A stretch of 64,000 nt of DNA from Membranipora membranacea (taxonomy: Eukaryota > Bryozoa > Gymnolaemata > Cheilostomatida > Membraniporidae), in the NCBI GenBank assembly GCA_914767715.1, contig OU612073.1, positions 3,660,001 to 3,724,000 of the forward strand, given 5' to 3'. The stretch's first letter is position 1; every line of letters begins with the position of its first letter. Positions 1 to 13,021 of the stretch are shown one piece after another. A program made the position numbers and the translations under genes. The notes below the pieces were generated by a model, which worked only from the letters and a program-made list of their open reading frames with translations, was not told the origin of the DNA and searched no databases.

Positions 1-253
1 ATGTAACCCATTCTGTTGTGATGGATATTTTCAAGGATGTTTATTCTGCATACGCCATAGTTTTTGATCTGAGATTAATGTGAACATACAGCCACTGTTA
101 TAATAAATTTTATTTAGCATATGAAAATTAACTTGTTGCAATAATATTCTACAAACGAATGAATATTGTGAACACTCATGGTTATACACATATGTGTATC
201 ACTTTCAGCTGATTATGTACGTGTATTTACCGTAAATGTTTTAACTTTTCTAG

Positions 254-1636
254 AGTAAAGGCCCGAGCAAAGTCACTAAGAATATTTGATAATTGGAACA
301 TAGCATATAGTGGTATAAAACTAGAATCAGTGCGCAAAGTTCTTGACTGTGGTGATCTACTGAGCCTGGGTAAGTTAGAGCCTTACCAAAATTTTCGCGA
401 GATGAAATAATACAAATGAAATACGGTTCTTCTAAGCAGATGAAATATAACCAGGACCGCATCATATTAAACTGATTTTTCTAATAATGATACTTCTCCT
501 CATGATATTGTCTAATCACAGTCTTAGCATTGACTCTCTTATTTAGTATAACAGAATATTTCTTCATAGCACCTGCACAGGTTTGAATGCAATGTCATAA
601 AAAAAAACCTTGATGCCAGGTAAAACTACGCCTTCTTTACTGTACTTGTTGTAACACAACATGGCGACAACTGTTTTATATGATGCACAACACATTTGCG
701 ACAGTGGCTCACTAAATAAATCCGTAAATCTGTAATCATGACTTTATCTCTATTTTACAGCCGACGCCACATCTCGATATGTAGGACCCGCCTGTACCAG
801 GGATTATGAGGAGAAGAAACCAGAGACATTCGAGTCTGTACCAGTGATCTTATCTCCTAGTGTTAGATACGCTGGATCCTATCACTTTACTCAACCTGTG
901 CAGTAAGTTATCAGGGGGCTTATAAGTACAAAATAACCAGGGGTGTACCGGTACAAAATTATGAGGGGTGTGTCCACACGAGGTACTCGAGAGGTTGTGC
1001 AAATCTCACAATTATCTACTCCTGATACATGAAATTGCCATTAAGTATATGTTTCACATTGTGGGTCACTGTTGTCATCAACATAGCTCTTATTGTTTCA
1101 AATATTGCACTGCCTGGGAAAAGACTACTTTTTGCAAAACATGTGCAATTGTATCAATAATACTATTTTCTAACCTTATTTTTGCATGCCAGGCCACTTT
1201 ACTATTTTCACAAGCAGAGAGTGTGTACCAGCAACCTTTTTCTCAGAACTGTTATAGTTAGTGATCGCAATAAAATCAATGAATCAAAATTCCCAGACAG
1301 ATTTTGCATCATCTCTCTGTTAAAATAATGCGATGCAAGACTTCCGTGTCTTATCCTTATGTGACATCACCATGTGTTTGACTCCAAGTATAGCTTCTTC
1401 TCCTTCTTATCCTTTGTAGGTACAGGGATTTCAAAACAGACAAGCTTTACAAAGTGCGACTGGCGTTTGAGGCGTGTGTGAAACCTGGATCGTTTAATGT
1501 TGGACCTCAAACCCTAGATACTAATAACGAGCCTGAGGACCCTAAACTAGACATCAGAGAGATTGAGTGGGCCACCAAGGAGCGAGGTAGCGTGGAGATA
1601 TATGGACTTCTCATCAAACTAGAACCTGCGCTATAA
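254..1636 (+). CDS. 3' end of gene with ADP-ribosyltransferase-like C-terminal domain (partial)
   Basis: Three exons join in phase: 254-369, 761-902 and 1420-1636, ending in TAA. The 5' exons lie outside the window. The visible 157 or so residues start with a WNIAYSGIKLESVRKVLDCG block, pass through ILSPSVRYAGSYHF, and end with VGPQTL, EIEWATKERGS and YGLLIKLE. From memory of family patterns, proteins with WHVAYHGT-type starts and this tail occur at the C-terminus of uncharacterised invertebrate proteins, and the W..AY.G..+...+L..G layout is reminiscent of ADP-ribosyltransferase folds. Here the usual H of an H-G pair is replaced (YSGI), so activity is doubtful. All splice sites are GT-AG. The gene model is well supported; the family assignment is tentative. 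Confidence 0.6.
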
Positions 1637-3155
1637 CTCGCATAGTCATCAAACTGGTCTTTATGAGAAAAGATAATATCATGGCAACCTGTGATCTGAA
1701 ATGAATTACTGGAAGGACTGAGATGATTCTGGTAATTTAGAAGTGTTGAGAGCAGCAGTTTGACTACTTATTTGATCCACTAGGTCTGTAGTCATGGTTT
1801 TGTTAAAACTTATATCGGTTTTTTGCTGCCTTCAGGGCAGAAAAAATGACTTTTGATACCAAGTATCTTCTTGTCTTGGTTGAAGTGCCTCTAGTGGCTT
1901 ACCTTAACCAAATTATCACTTAGAATATTGAGTTTATTCCGTCTGTCTGCGATCAGATTTAAAATCTGAATATTGAAACTTTGCTGCGAAAAAAGGTTAA
2001 TTATTTATTGAACATTATTTTTGTCGAATCTCCATGCGGAAATGGATCAATTTAAAAAAAAACAGATAGCTTGTTTTTGTGCCAGTAACTGCATTATTAT
2101 TTTTTTATTTAAAAACTCGTGAGAAAATCTGACAGTTCTATTTCAGTATCATAGTATTTTGTGGTATTTTTTGTTGTTGTTGAGCGTAAGAATTAAATCC
2201 TGGTCTTGTTATAATGCATAGCGTGCAGTTACTGATACACATTAATCAGTTACTATATCCGTTCCAGCCTCCATATCATCAGACTCTTTATAGGAAGTTA
2301 CATTATGAAGTGAGAGGCAACTTCCGACTTGGAGGGGGGGATCAAATGTGTTGCCAGCACCGACAGTGGACGGGAGATTCATGGGGCAAAACAATGACAA
2401 TTTATCAACCTTGTGACATAGGAAATTATGAGGAATTTGTACGGAGAAACAGCCTGATATTTCAAGAAAATAATAATTATATGAAAATACCAAATTAAAC
2501 CCAATCAAACACCAATGCTTAGCATTTCAGACATCTTCTGATGAATTTATATTTTGTCTTATCTAATGTTAAAGTTCAGCGAGACAATGCACTACCGAGT
2601 CACTTCATAGAAGTGTTCAGCAGGAACTTTATAAATAATGATAGCCAAATAAAAGAATAAGAATTGGTCACAATATTAAAACAATTTGAGAAATACTGGG
2701 AGTTGTGTGTCCAGAAAAAAAGAGAAGACAATCTGTGATTCATTATCTAGTTTATGTGTGAACAGGTAGATTTGAACCAGCAGGAGGTTTTCTGAACTCC
2801 CTGGATCCAGTTTGCCTGCCTGTTTCATAGTAATCTCTTGATAAGCCAGCTTATCAGTAGAGGGGAAGCAATTCATAATGCAGGCAAATTTGGTCTATTA
2901 TATCCTACAAAAATATGCTAGATAATAGGGAAACCTTATTACCTGTTATTGAAAAACTCAAAAGGTATGTGTCTACCATAGACTTCACATGTCTGTGTCT
3001 ATGTCTAAGAAACAGTCAACAAGAGCAAAATATGAGATCATGTTCCCTGCCAAGAATAAGCGCCAGTTGCATATAATGAGGACACTTATACCCTGTCCAC
3101 AGTCCAGAGCAAGTATCAAAATTTAAAAACAAATCCATCAAATCTATATATATAT

Positions 3156-3187
<32 letters not shown>

Positions 3188-3283
3188 CACTCCCCCCTCA
3201 AGTTTATTTCAATTTCTGTTTGGATTATCCGAAACACCATATAAAATGTTAGTTTTCGATTGACTACCACCTTCTCGCCTTAT
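1637..3283. other. Intergenic region between convergent genes
   Basis: This stretch separates the 3' ends of two convergent genes. It holds AT-rich sequence, homopolymer A/T tracts and a TA microsatellite. The open frames near 2.2-2.9 kb have no recognisable domain or splice support, and I see no gene here. Confidence 0.6.
3145..3188. repeat. TA dinucleotide microsatellite
   Basis: A nearly pure run of TA with a few interruptions lies just beyond the stop codon of the receptor gene on the minus strand. Confidence 0.85.
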
Positions 3284-6200
3284 TCACTCCCTCAACCCGA
3301 TTGTCAGAAACCACAGAGTAATAACCAGAATACCAATAAGGAACACAACGAACATGATTCTATCATATATGGTTACTACCATCCGCCATTGGTCTGCCAC
3401 TTCTTCTTGTAGTTGCTGTTCCCTGCTTTGCTCTCCTGCGCGCTTAGCCTCATATAAAATCTTCTCCAGACTGAGTAGCAGCTCGATTCCGATGACATGG
3501 CCTTCTTTGATAGATGGCTTGTCTGTTGTTGAATCATTACTGGTTATAGAGTGAGGATGATTCCCGTTTAGATGTGTCCAACTGGATGATTTGCTGTTCC
3601 CATTACTACTCTTCAGTTTGAACATGTGTGAAGAACGACCATTTGCCTAGGAATCAAAACAATTTGATCAGGTACATCAACACTATAGATAATGCTACTT
3701 CTCAGAGTTCAGGAGACCATCAGATCTATTTTTATCTTGTGCCCACAATTGTGAATTGATATGTAGGCACATTACCTAAGTATTAGTAAGTTTTAGCTAT
3801 AGTCTGGTTAAGCTAGTGTGGAGATAACTTTATGCTAACATCAATGTTACTGAGTAAGTTGGGAGTTTATATGTTGTTGAAAGTTAGTTAGCCATAAATT
3901 TTAAATACACGTCTTCGCTAAAAAGCTAGCTTTTCCTCCTGCAAATACTTGCTCTCCTGAGGTAAGTGAAAAATAACTCTTACTTCGTGCATCTTCGGTT
4001 TTTCAGGAACATATTCATTCTTCTTTGCAGTTTCTTCCGATACTTTGTTGCGGTTGAATTGTAAACTCCAGAGAAGAAGAGGGTACTTGAGGTAGTGCAG
4101 GACTGTAGTGAACTTTGGCCCTGGAGGGTGCTCCTTATGCATCGAGTCGTCATGGAAGCGTTTTAATATCACTATCACTACTACAGCTAAAGCCTGTACA
4201 ACCAAGAGCATGGCGAGGCATTTCCCTGTTGAAATTTCAAAGTATAGTAAAACAAAAAGCATATCACAAACTGGTGCTATATTTGTTAGCAAGTGACTTA
4301 CTTTACCTTGCCCCCAAGCTAGATAGATAATGATATGGTAATATTCCCACATTATCATAAAATCACAATGGCTAGGCGACCTTGCATCTTATTTCATATT
4401 ATGACTGGTTGCTCGCATAGAAATGTTTATAGTATTTGAAATTTTCCCCAAACGACGTTTGTGCCCCAATTGCATCACTGTATTTTCTGAATTATAATAT
4501 ATGATTTGTGGCAAGGTAATATTTTTGCTTCCATGGAAGCATAAGGCTTTTCAATATTTAAACTGTATATTGTTATTGCTATTCTAATTTCATTTTTGTT
4601 ATTATATTTTGTTTTTTAATTTTATGTTTTGTAGCAAATCATTGTAAAACATAACACCGAACTCAACAAAATTGCTAGCATGAATACATGTTTTATCAAA
4701 TTGAGGTTACTCGAAATTCCTTCAACTGTATGGCAGTAATGTTTAAATGAGCTCCTGGCATGACGAATGGATAGTTTCCAAGAAGATCAACTGATCTATT
4801 GATTTGATTAATAAGTACATTTAAATTTTCAACTCCCCTTGGCCGGCCTAAGGTTGCGCAAAGTCCATAAGAAATACAAATGACTTCCAGGTCAACTTAT
4901 GTATTAGCCATAAATGAAAAATAAAGTTTTACTGAACTTCAATAAGGAGTCAACGCATAAGCATCCACCAACAAAATTCAATTTTAAAAGTTTTGATAAT
5001 TATTATTCATTTATTCATTATTATTTGCAACTTTTATTCGTATCAATTATGAATAATGGGGGAGTAAGAGGTCAAACTCGTAATGTGACAGGGAGAATTG
5101 TATTGAGCTACCTGCGTCAGGCAGCATCACTTTTGTGTAAGCTACTGACTCTAGGTACATTATACTAGGACAGCGAAGATTATAAAAACAATTGTCTTTG
5201 AGGACAGTAATGGTACTAGGATCATGCATTGTCCAATAATCACTAGGATGCTTTAAATTTAAACAAACAATCTGATTGCTGTAAATTATGTAAATTGTAA
5301 GAGAATAGAATAATATTTACTCTTTTAAATTTTTTTTTACTGACATAATGCTTGATTCTAAAGAGTGCGGTATCGATAATTACTCTCTGGCATTGAGCAT
5401 CGGGAATGCATTAACAAAACATTAGAGCACTAATTTATCTCGTATGAAGTTTGTAAGATCAAGGACATCGCACTATATATTGCTTCTTTTGTTTTTTGTT
5501 TTCCCATGGTCGTATTTGCTTCATGCATTGATCGGTGGTTAATAAAAGTTCATAGTATATTGTATTATTCAAGAATGCAGCAAAAACGGAGTAAATTTTA
5601 GCTCTTGATCTGTTGTTGTTAGTCTCTCAGACAAGTGCGTCACGGAAACTTATTGTACAAGAAATCAGTCAAATTATAAAGTTTTTATAATCAGGTTTTT
5701 GTCTGCTCGATGTCAAAAAGTGTGGTTTTAACTTGTGGAATGTTATGCCCATGTCTAGTTTTAATTTTTCAAGGTTGTCAGGACAGGTCAGAGGTAAATA
5801 CATTCAGTAACCGGTGGCTGACAACAGAATGTATCCAGCACTGCTGACCTAACTGAGGTACACAAAATCTCAAACTAAGAGAGCTATCTTTCCAGCTAAA
5901 TTTTGCGCTAAACTAATAACCTTTTTAAAAGTCACGGCTGGCATCAGAACACATCCATTGTATATCCAACAGAAATATATTTTCATACTGATTTGAGCGA
6001 TTAAATTTTCATATGGATGATTATTTGTTCTTACCTAGGAAGGGCGGGTCATTAGCGTCCGGCGGAAGGAGATCAGAAATGAGGAGTAGGAACACAGTCT
6101 GTGAAAGTAGTCCTGTAACTGCTAAATCTATCTTAGAGTCAGAACCTGACGGCAGGTAGAAAGCAAACAGGGACGTTGCTATGATAACCACACAGGGCAA

Positions 6201-9200
6201 GTAAAGATAGGTGATATAGAACCCAGGTCTTCTCTTCATGAACAACCTAAATACGACACCTGCAACACAGAAAAAAGAAAAGAGCTCATAACTTTTGTCA
6301 TCCACAGCTGTCCTCCCCCCCAAACTTGTACACGCATAAAAAATAAAAAAAGGAAACTTGTTTTAAGGCTAGCATAGCAGCTCAACCTTGATTTGATCAA
6401 TGTCAGACTCCATTCAGAGCCCTCAAAGTGCAGCATGAATAGATCCACCAACTACCTGCTTAGAGGAGTAAAGAATTCGCAAAAGGAAGAGGTTGCCATT
6501 TTTACGCACGCTTTAAATTTGAGGCTTGTTAACAATTACACACCCTATTGACTTCATATAGACACCCACTTTAGCGAGCTTAAATTAGATGCAAGCTCAC
6601 AAGCTAAAGTTTCAAACATTGGCTAAGATCAAAGTGTTGCCTGTTTCAGTTTTTGGCAGCTTGCTGCACACTCAAGTTCAGAAGGTCCTCTATGACCTCA
6701 CCTCTAGGATGCATTCCAGTTTTCTAGGATGTATCACACTCTCAGTACGAGGATTTCGGGCAACTTTCGCCCCTCTTTAGGGGGGGGGGGGGGGGGAGGG
6801 CAGCCCACCCTCTGTTTTGTCATAAACAGGGCTAAGCTAAATTGTATCCTATATTTACTTCTGCATAGTAAGCAAAAACTTACTAGGGTAGGGTTCAGGG
6901 CAGCAGCTAAATATAGTGACCTCTCTGGTAGCGTTGAAGTCTTGAACCTCCCACTCAATGTTCTCTTTTAGAGTTGAGGTGTCACCTGCAATCGAACCAC
7001 AAAGTCTCACAGTATGTAACTTACATGCATGTTCATCTTAAAGGATAAGGCAGGTTTTGAAGAATATAATCATGATGGAATAAATGATTTGCATTGTGTA
7101 TAAGTTCAGATTCACAAAAAAGAAAGTCCTGCAGGCGGTCAAATAGCTCAACAGGGATGTGTGTAGAATTAGCAGCCTATCCCAAATAAGTACTGCTGGC
7201 AAATTTTAATATGCCATCACTAGATTGAAGCATAAATCATGCATTAACATTAGCTCAAGTCTAATTGCTCAGACGGCTGCAATGTGACTTTGTTGCATAA
7301 CAGTATCAACCACTCATTTTTGTGGATAATGTAATGCCACTAACTCGCATCATAGCCTCTCTGAGCAATAAGACTATGTAATCTCATCCTTTTTCAAGAT
7401 GATTTAAATGGCCCGTAATCTGCACTATTGGCATTACATTATCAACCACTTATTTGGTTGATAATGCTATGCCACTAACTCGCATTGGAGCCTGCTGAGC
7501 ACTTAGACTATATTGCCCAATACCTTCTGTATTTTTCATCCATACATCGATGTCGAGTCCGTTATAAGTCCAGCTACCTAAAGTTATATTACATATCTGT
7601 GAGTCATAGGGGAACAACCTGACGTTCAGATGGCACATCGTCTCGATTACAAGGGGAGCAAACCAGGCTATATTCCCGTCACTGTCCACAGTAATGTAAA
7701 AGTCTGTCATACCGTTTGTATATATCCCTGGATCAAGCCTACAAAATAATTTCTAACATAATCAAGTAATTAAGATGGTTTTCCGGCGTTTATCAGACAC
7801 ACTTTTTGTTAAATAAAAGTTTCTTGTTTATTGTTAGCTAAGAACAAATATTATGGTATCATTGAACTTCCCATGATTATTGTAGTTATGATGAGGTTCT
7901 TTTTGTTTTAAGTTGATTACAATTATTGATCACAAGTCATTTGATGAAGGTTTTCCTCAGCTGTGACCAAATTTATTGGAGGCACCCGCCTACATACATG
8001 TCGATCATCTATTATATTTTGTCGGTTTCCAAACAGGAACTCTCTGATAATTGGATTGCTAGTTTGGTTGTGAATAAAAAGTCTTTATTTGCTTTTATTT
8101 ATTTGTTTAAAGATGATTTCTAGAAAGTTTACAGATAACATCAGCTGTAGTTATATTTAACATATAATGAACAAAATTTCAATAAAAGTTTCTGGCGTGA
8201 CTTGTCTTTTTGTCCTTGCAAACCGTGTCACAATTTACACTATATTGGCACTATATATAATATTAGGGCTTCAATGCGGTTTGATGAGAAAGCTGTCAAA
8301 ACAGGGATAGATAAATCCATATATGGTACCAAAGTGTGACACAGATATAACAATCACATAAAACCCCTCAAATGCTGAATTCAATAATTTAGTTGACAAC
8401 CTGATGGAGTGAGGGTGGAGTGAGTGAGTTCATTGCCTTCGATATCAATATTTAATTCATATTGGCGTTGTACCATACCTACTGTTAAGACAGGCTACAT
8501 GCCTACCAGACATTATAAACACAATTACTGATTATCTCAGGTCCCCAATTGCAGATTTTAGCCAACCAAGAATTTATATTGGATGCCAGTCCAAATTGAT
8601 GATGATCTATGTATCAATGTTTGATCCTTACTATTACTATTTTTTTGTGTTGTTGGTTTCTGTCAGCATTGGTTAGCTGGTTAGTAATTATATTATGTCT
8701 TTAAGTTGATTGTGGGCCATGTGCAGTGTCTTTTGCACCTGATCTTGTAGTTGCTCATCTGGGCTTTAACACGTGGTGATATAAAGGCACTCGTGAAACC
8801 ATTTCTGAGCTAAAATGCAAACTTTAATACACGATCAGCCCTAAGTTCAATTGGGGGCGCGCCATGGTATTAAATACTGATAGATGAGTGAAGATATAGC
8901 GGATGCTAAACTTACCCGTCGTAGATGCAGATATCTGGTATCCACACAAGACCTGGATCAAACTTGAGAGACTTAACTCCTCCATAGTTACTGGAATTCC
9001 AAGTTAGAAACTCGTCTCTCCAGTACTGTTAATCAAAAATAGACAGTGAGCATACAAGACCGAAGCAGAACAGAAAATAACAACTTATTATCAATCATCA
9101 TCGATTATTTTACTTCTACTTACTCAGAAAATTTCCTGCTACGGAGAGGTGAGAAAATAAGTACAGAAGTTTAATATCAACATACACAACTTTGCACGGC

Positions 9201-10564
9201 TCATGCAGCTGCTATAATTGTTTGAAACAAAAAGCCAGTGGGCCGTGTTATGAGAATGGAAGCATGTGGTAACAGGCAGCGCAGAAAGAGTTGCAATAAC
9301 CATGACTCCTCATCTGTAGGCCTATCATGTGCATTAATACTTATATGGAGCTGGTAATGACCTTTAAATGTTTAGGTCAGCAAAGATAACTAAGGAGCGT
9401 AAACATTTATCATTTTCATATATTAACTTACCACCCTCATCCAAACAGTAGAGCGAACGGTTTGTTCTTTCTCGTCCTGAAAGTATTCAAAAGATATTGC
9501 AGTAAGACAACATGGTTTCTGTCAATTAATTTCAACTGGTTAACCTCAAAGGAAATTGAAAATGTAGTGGAATTAAATGCTGCCAGTGCTTGGTACTTAG
9601 ACACCCTTATATGGCGAGATTTTGTAGAAAATCTCATGACTCAGTTCAAGTTTTACAGATTTTAAATTAAAAAAACTTTTGTCCTCAGTTTAATTTATGT
9701 ATATATAATTATTTACCACATTTATGATTTGGTGAGGGACCATATCGATTATGACGCGTGTGGGCATCGAAGTGTTACGGATAGGTCTGACAGAAGAATC
9801 ATAGTACCGCAGCAAATCATGTTTAAGTCGACTTTCAACAGGTACATCTTCTATCTCGAGTGTAGCGTATCCTGAAACATAAGTACACAATAATTTTTAA
9901 AAGTTTATCATTACATTATCGCCTTGTTATTTTCTTATTTTTTATTAGAGCTTGAAGGTTATCGGTACTTATTACTTATACTATGAGATTAGTTACCATC
10001 TGTAAATTTTAAACGGCCAAAATAAATCAAAATTGAGTATTGTAAGAGTAATCCAACGTGGCATTACGTCTCCAATAAAATATCCGTTCAAAATTGCTTG
10101 ATCGATTTAACATTTTCACTTGCGGGATTTATGAAAATCAAGAATATATGTGTATGTTATGTCAGTGAATTCGAATTTCTCTTCAGATCTGCCATTTTAA
10201 AATCTTTCATATAAGTCATCAGCTAAATGTAACACTTTCTGAAGATTTTAAATTAAAGTCAATTAAAAATAACTTGTTGGTCTCACACACATGAAAATGC
10301 ATCTTTAAAACGACTAGGGTAGTACATGCTACATAGTAAGTAGGGTAATGAAAGCATGGTAGCATAAATTACGTAAAAAATATAAACTGTTTGAGGAGCT
10401 GGTTGCTTATTTAGTTTTAGAGCCTGTTCTGTTTAAGTCCTCTATTCAATGGGGAACCGCCTGCAAATTCAATCTAAATACAAAATAATTTTTGTTTTAG
10501 ACTTACCATTATGTAGTGCTGTGACCAATACAAGCGTTGTGAAAAGGAATCTAGAGGCATTCAT
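3284..10564 (-). CDS. Nicotinic acetylcholine receptor subunit, alpha type (Cys-loop channel)
   Basis: Nine exons on the minus strand join in phase to 504 residues: 10564-10507 (ATG, signal peptide), 9871-9717, 9476-9432 (the classic 45-nt exon, DEKEQTVRSTVWMRV), 9025-8916, 7738-7524, 6985-6884, 6259-6035, 4225-3984 and 3646-3284. The Cys-loop is C158-C172 with 13 residues between, loop A reads WIPDICIYDG, loop B GSWTY, and loop C has vicinal cysteines (FSCCPEPYP, residues 220-228), which defines an alpha-type subunit. TM1 and TM2 are encoded in 6259-6035, TM3 in 4225-3984, TM4 in the last exon after a variable cytoplasmic loop. It should form a ligand-gated cation channel in the plasma membrane. 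Odd points: the pore carries Asp at 2' (D273) and Ser at -1' (S270), and Phe occupies the first loop C tyrosine site. N173-I-T is a likely glycosylation site. Confidence 0.93.
6780..6796. repeat. G homopolymer (17 nt)
   Basis: An uninterrupted G run lies in the intron between the loop C exon and the TM1-TM2 exon of the receptor. It is prone to slippage and sequencing error. Confidence 0.9.
7255..7515. repeat. Two diverged copies of a short palindromic repeat
   Basis: Two adjacent copies share a core reading roughly ATAATG..ATGCCACTAACTCGCAT followed by CTGAGCA(C)TTAGACTAT or a close variant. The same core appears at 56221-56292, bounded by AGTCTAAGTGCTCAGAC and its inverted form. The second copy here begins about 10 nt into the intron after the 7738-7524 exon. 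Confidence 0.65.
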
Positions 10565-11964
10565 CTCTGTGGTGATTGTAGAGTCTTGTTGCGTCCTCTC
10601 CAGATGTGTGACAAGTAATGAGTGACTACTGTAAAGCAATTCCGTTTTATTTATTTGGAGCGTAACCAAGGTTCTCCAAGATTGTCTCCAGGTTGTGATT
10701 GTAAATGAATTTCTGGTCAGCACTCAATGAAGTGTAGTGAAAACATATTTATGAATGAGCTCAGAACATTCCTTGTGAAACTAGATATGTGTGGTGATAT
10801 AAAAATATCGGCCAGATGCTATTGAGTTTCCGATGACGTTTGATATTGCTAAGCTAATGGCACAGCCTTTGAGCTCACTGGATGTCTATTGTTCCGAAGC
10901 ATATTGATGCTTTAAAAATCCAATAACAAGATATCCTGCAAGTTTATACAAATAGATTTTGCCTGAGGTATTGCTGCTATTTTCATATGATGCACAAACA
11001 CAGCACAACAGCTATGTAATATTTATTCGTTTCCTGTCTGGGCCATCTACATTCCATAATTATATTTGCGCAATCAAATCTTGTTTTTGATATATACATA
11101 TTTCCAACTTGACTACGATTAAATTGCAAAAAATGAAAGCATTCTGGTTTCCAAAACAAACAAAAAATTTGCAGCTGTTGCTATCCCCTTTGCAAGGTTA
11201 AGTGATGACTTTTTCTTCAAGGGTTCTGATCCATTAATTTACAATAATCATTCCAAACATTTGCATAACAAAAAAAACTAGTCCATGCAAAATCACAACT
11301 TTCATCATCACTCAAAATCATGTTACTTTTAGCACAAAATAGGCTAAATGCAATTGCTCCGTTATGGATTATTATTTTGCAGGAGTAAAGAATAATCTGC
11401 TGTACAAGTTATGAATGGCTGGGTTGATCGAATCAGTCAAATCAAGGGCATCTGACCTTAAAATTAGAGCAAGCTAGAATCAACTTCTTGTTGGAAAGCT
11501 CCTGACAAAAGAACAATACAATCGAAAATTTTGTTGCCTAGTGTGACATCGTGTTATTCACTCAAGTGCTCAAGTACTCAGGCCATTAGCTCAGCCTATC
11601 CGATCATTTTCTTTTGCTTTAGTCCAAGATTTGAGTAATCAATGTTACCTACGATACCCACTTGACCTGCACAGAAACATCAAGGAGTTTACTCCTTGGA
11701 TACATGAAGTAGGACTTGCGGCTAATGTTGGTCGAAATAACACCGAGAGCTTCTTCTCCCTTTATTATACCTTTGAATTTAGTCAGCAATTCTAGACCAA
11801 AGTGATGTCCCACTGAGAAGAGTCTTCGCAGCTTCTTCAATTTTTTCATGACATATCGTGACAACAATTTTCATGCAAGATTGTTAGTACTGTTTTTTAC
11901 CCAGAGCACCCGTCCAGATTATTATCACATAGTAATATTGCATCTTTTAGTAAAATAAGTGAAA
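10565..11964. other. Upstream region of the receptor gene
   Basis: No gene is supported here. The stretch directly above 10564 on the plus coordinate scale is the expected 5' UTR and promoter of the minus-strand receptor gene, but I see no distinct core promoter motif. The minus-strand frame at 11649-11867 has no recognisable domain; it overlaps a short palindrome at 11681-11698. Confidence 0.5.
11681..11698. repeat. Short palindrome of the CAAGGAGTTAACTCCTTG group
   Basis: CAAGGAGT and its exact reverse complement ACTCCTTG are separated by TT. Related palindromes occur near 20757, 42817, 43180 and 62025. Confidence 0.7.
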
Positions 11965-12320
11965 CTAAACTAAAATTAAAATTGACACGTTGCAAAGGGT
12001 GTAAAAGTGTGGATATCTCTCCGTCAGCACTAGTAAAATGATAAGTTCTGTGTCAAACAATAAAACCGGCAGAGTGAGCGATTGAATAAGAGAATTATGT
12101 TGAGTAAAGGACGGATTGAATGAATTAAACTTTGAAAAGGCGTGGAATCTGCTTTTTAGTTCTTTAAAAATCACATCACTATTCTCGTGCCATTCGAGTT
12201 CTTTGCTGAAAAATGCGCCGAGGTACTTAAAAACTTTGCATTCATTGCTTAAAACTATTAATTGCTCAACAACAATCACGCAAACTAATCCACAAGGTCA
12301 TAAGGCAGTGTAAGCTGTTT
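11965..12320 (-). mobile_element. LINE reverse-transcriptase C-terminal relic
   Basis: On the minus strand a frame ending at 11965 carries FKYLGAFFSKELEWHENSDV followed by a helical stretch and SLIQSLTLPVLLFDTEL. The K-YLG..F...L.W..N.. pattern is typical of the region after the palm in non-LTR retrotransposon reverse transcriptases. No complete RT or endonuclease is present, so this is a dead fragment. Confidence 0.6.
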
Positions 12321-12454
12321 AATACCAGCACTACTTATTAAACCATTTCTACAGGGATCCTCTCTGAGCAGACAGTAATAACACTATAACCTTAATCAAA
12401 TATCTATATATCCATAATTCAACATTTTATAGCCAAAAGTCAGGAAAACCTGAT

Positions 12455-13021
12455 ATGATTTTGCAACCCGGTCATCATCATTGCGCAATAACTCGCAATA
12501 TTTGCGATCGTAGCAATTCACAAGATTGTTTTTCCACCCGACAGAATCACAAGTTTGTCACATCGAGGGTCCATAAAGGCCTTGCATCCATGCACATACT
12601 TCATCTCGTTAGCAAATCAAACAGACATAAACGATCACTTCGTAGCAACTGTGCAATAATTAAACCCTCATTTAGATCAAACCTAGGCAAATCAGCCTTT
12701 TTAAATATTTTTCAATCATTTGTAACTAAATCAACCAAGCCTCATGAATCATTATCACTTAATCCTACCTAATGTTGTTAACTTGTATTTTTGTTTGCCA
12801 CTCTCTGTTTCTTCTTTTCTTTTTTCATCTTATTCATGCAATTTATAATACCATGCTTTCATTATCCTACTCACTATATAGTATGTAACACCCTATCACT
12901 TATGTCTGTTTATTCAAGGCATTTTTTGTATCTATGTTAATGTGTGTGAGGTCAACAAGTTATTTTTAGTTTGCTTTAATTATAAACATTTAGAAATCCT
13001 CAATAAATAAATAAATAAATA
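12455..13021 (+). mobile_element. 3' end of a LINE with tetranucleotide tail
   Basis: The plus-strand frame 12455-12772 resembles the last segment of a non-LTR retrotransposon ORF2, where a P..R...GK.AF..-like block precedes the stop (here IIKPSFRSNLGKSAF). About 230 bp of 3' UTR follow, ending in an AATA/TAAA microsatellite at 13002-13020, the usual 3' terminus of CR1/L2-like LINEs. The element is severely 5' truncated. It lies on the strand opposite to the RT relic at 11965-12320, so the two are separate insertions. Confidence 0.5.

Noticed and set aside
2214-2508. Overlapping frames on both strands
   Set aside because: No domain, no splice context, and located between the ends of two convergent genes.
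6236-6451. Minus-strand frame with SEWSLTLIKSRLSCYASL, and in another frame IYSCC, considered as the receptor loop C exon
   Set aside because: Neither joins the flanking exons in phase. The exon 6985-6884 (FSCCPEPYP) fits both junctions exactly.
6734-6958. Minus-strand frame overlapping the loop C exon
   Set aside because: Its seven-proline run is the translated G homopolymer and the frame is a shadow of the true exon frame.
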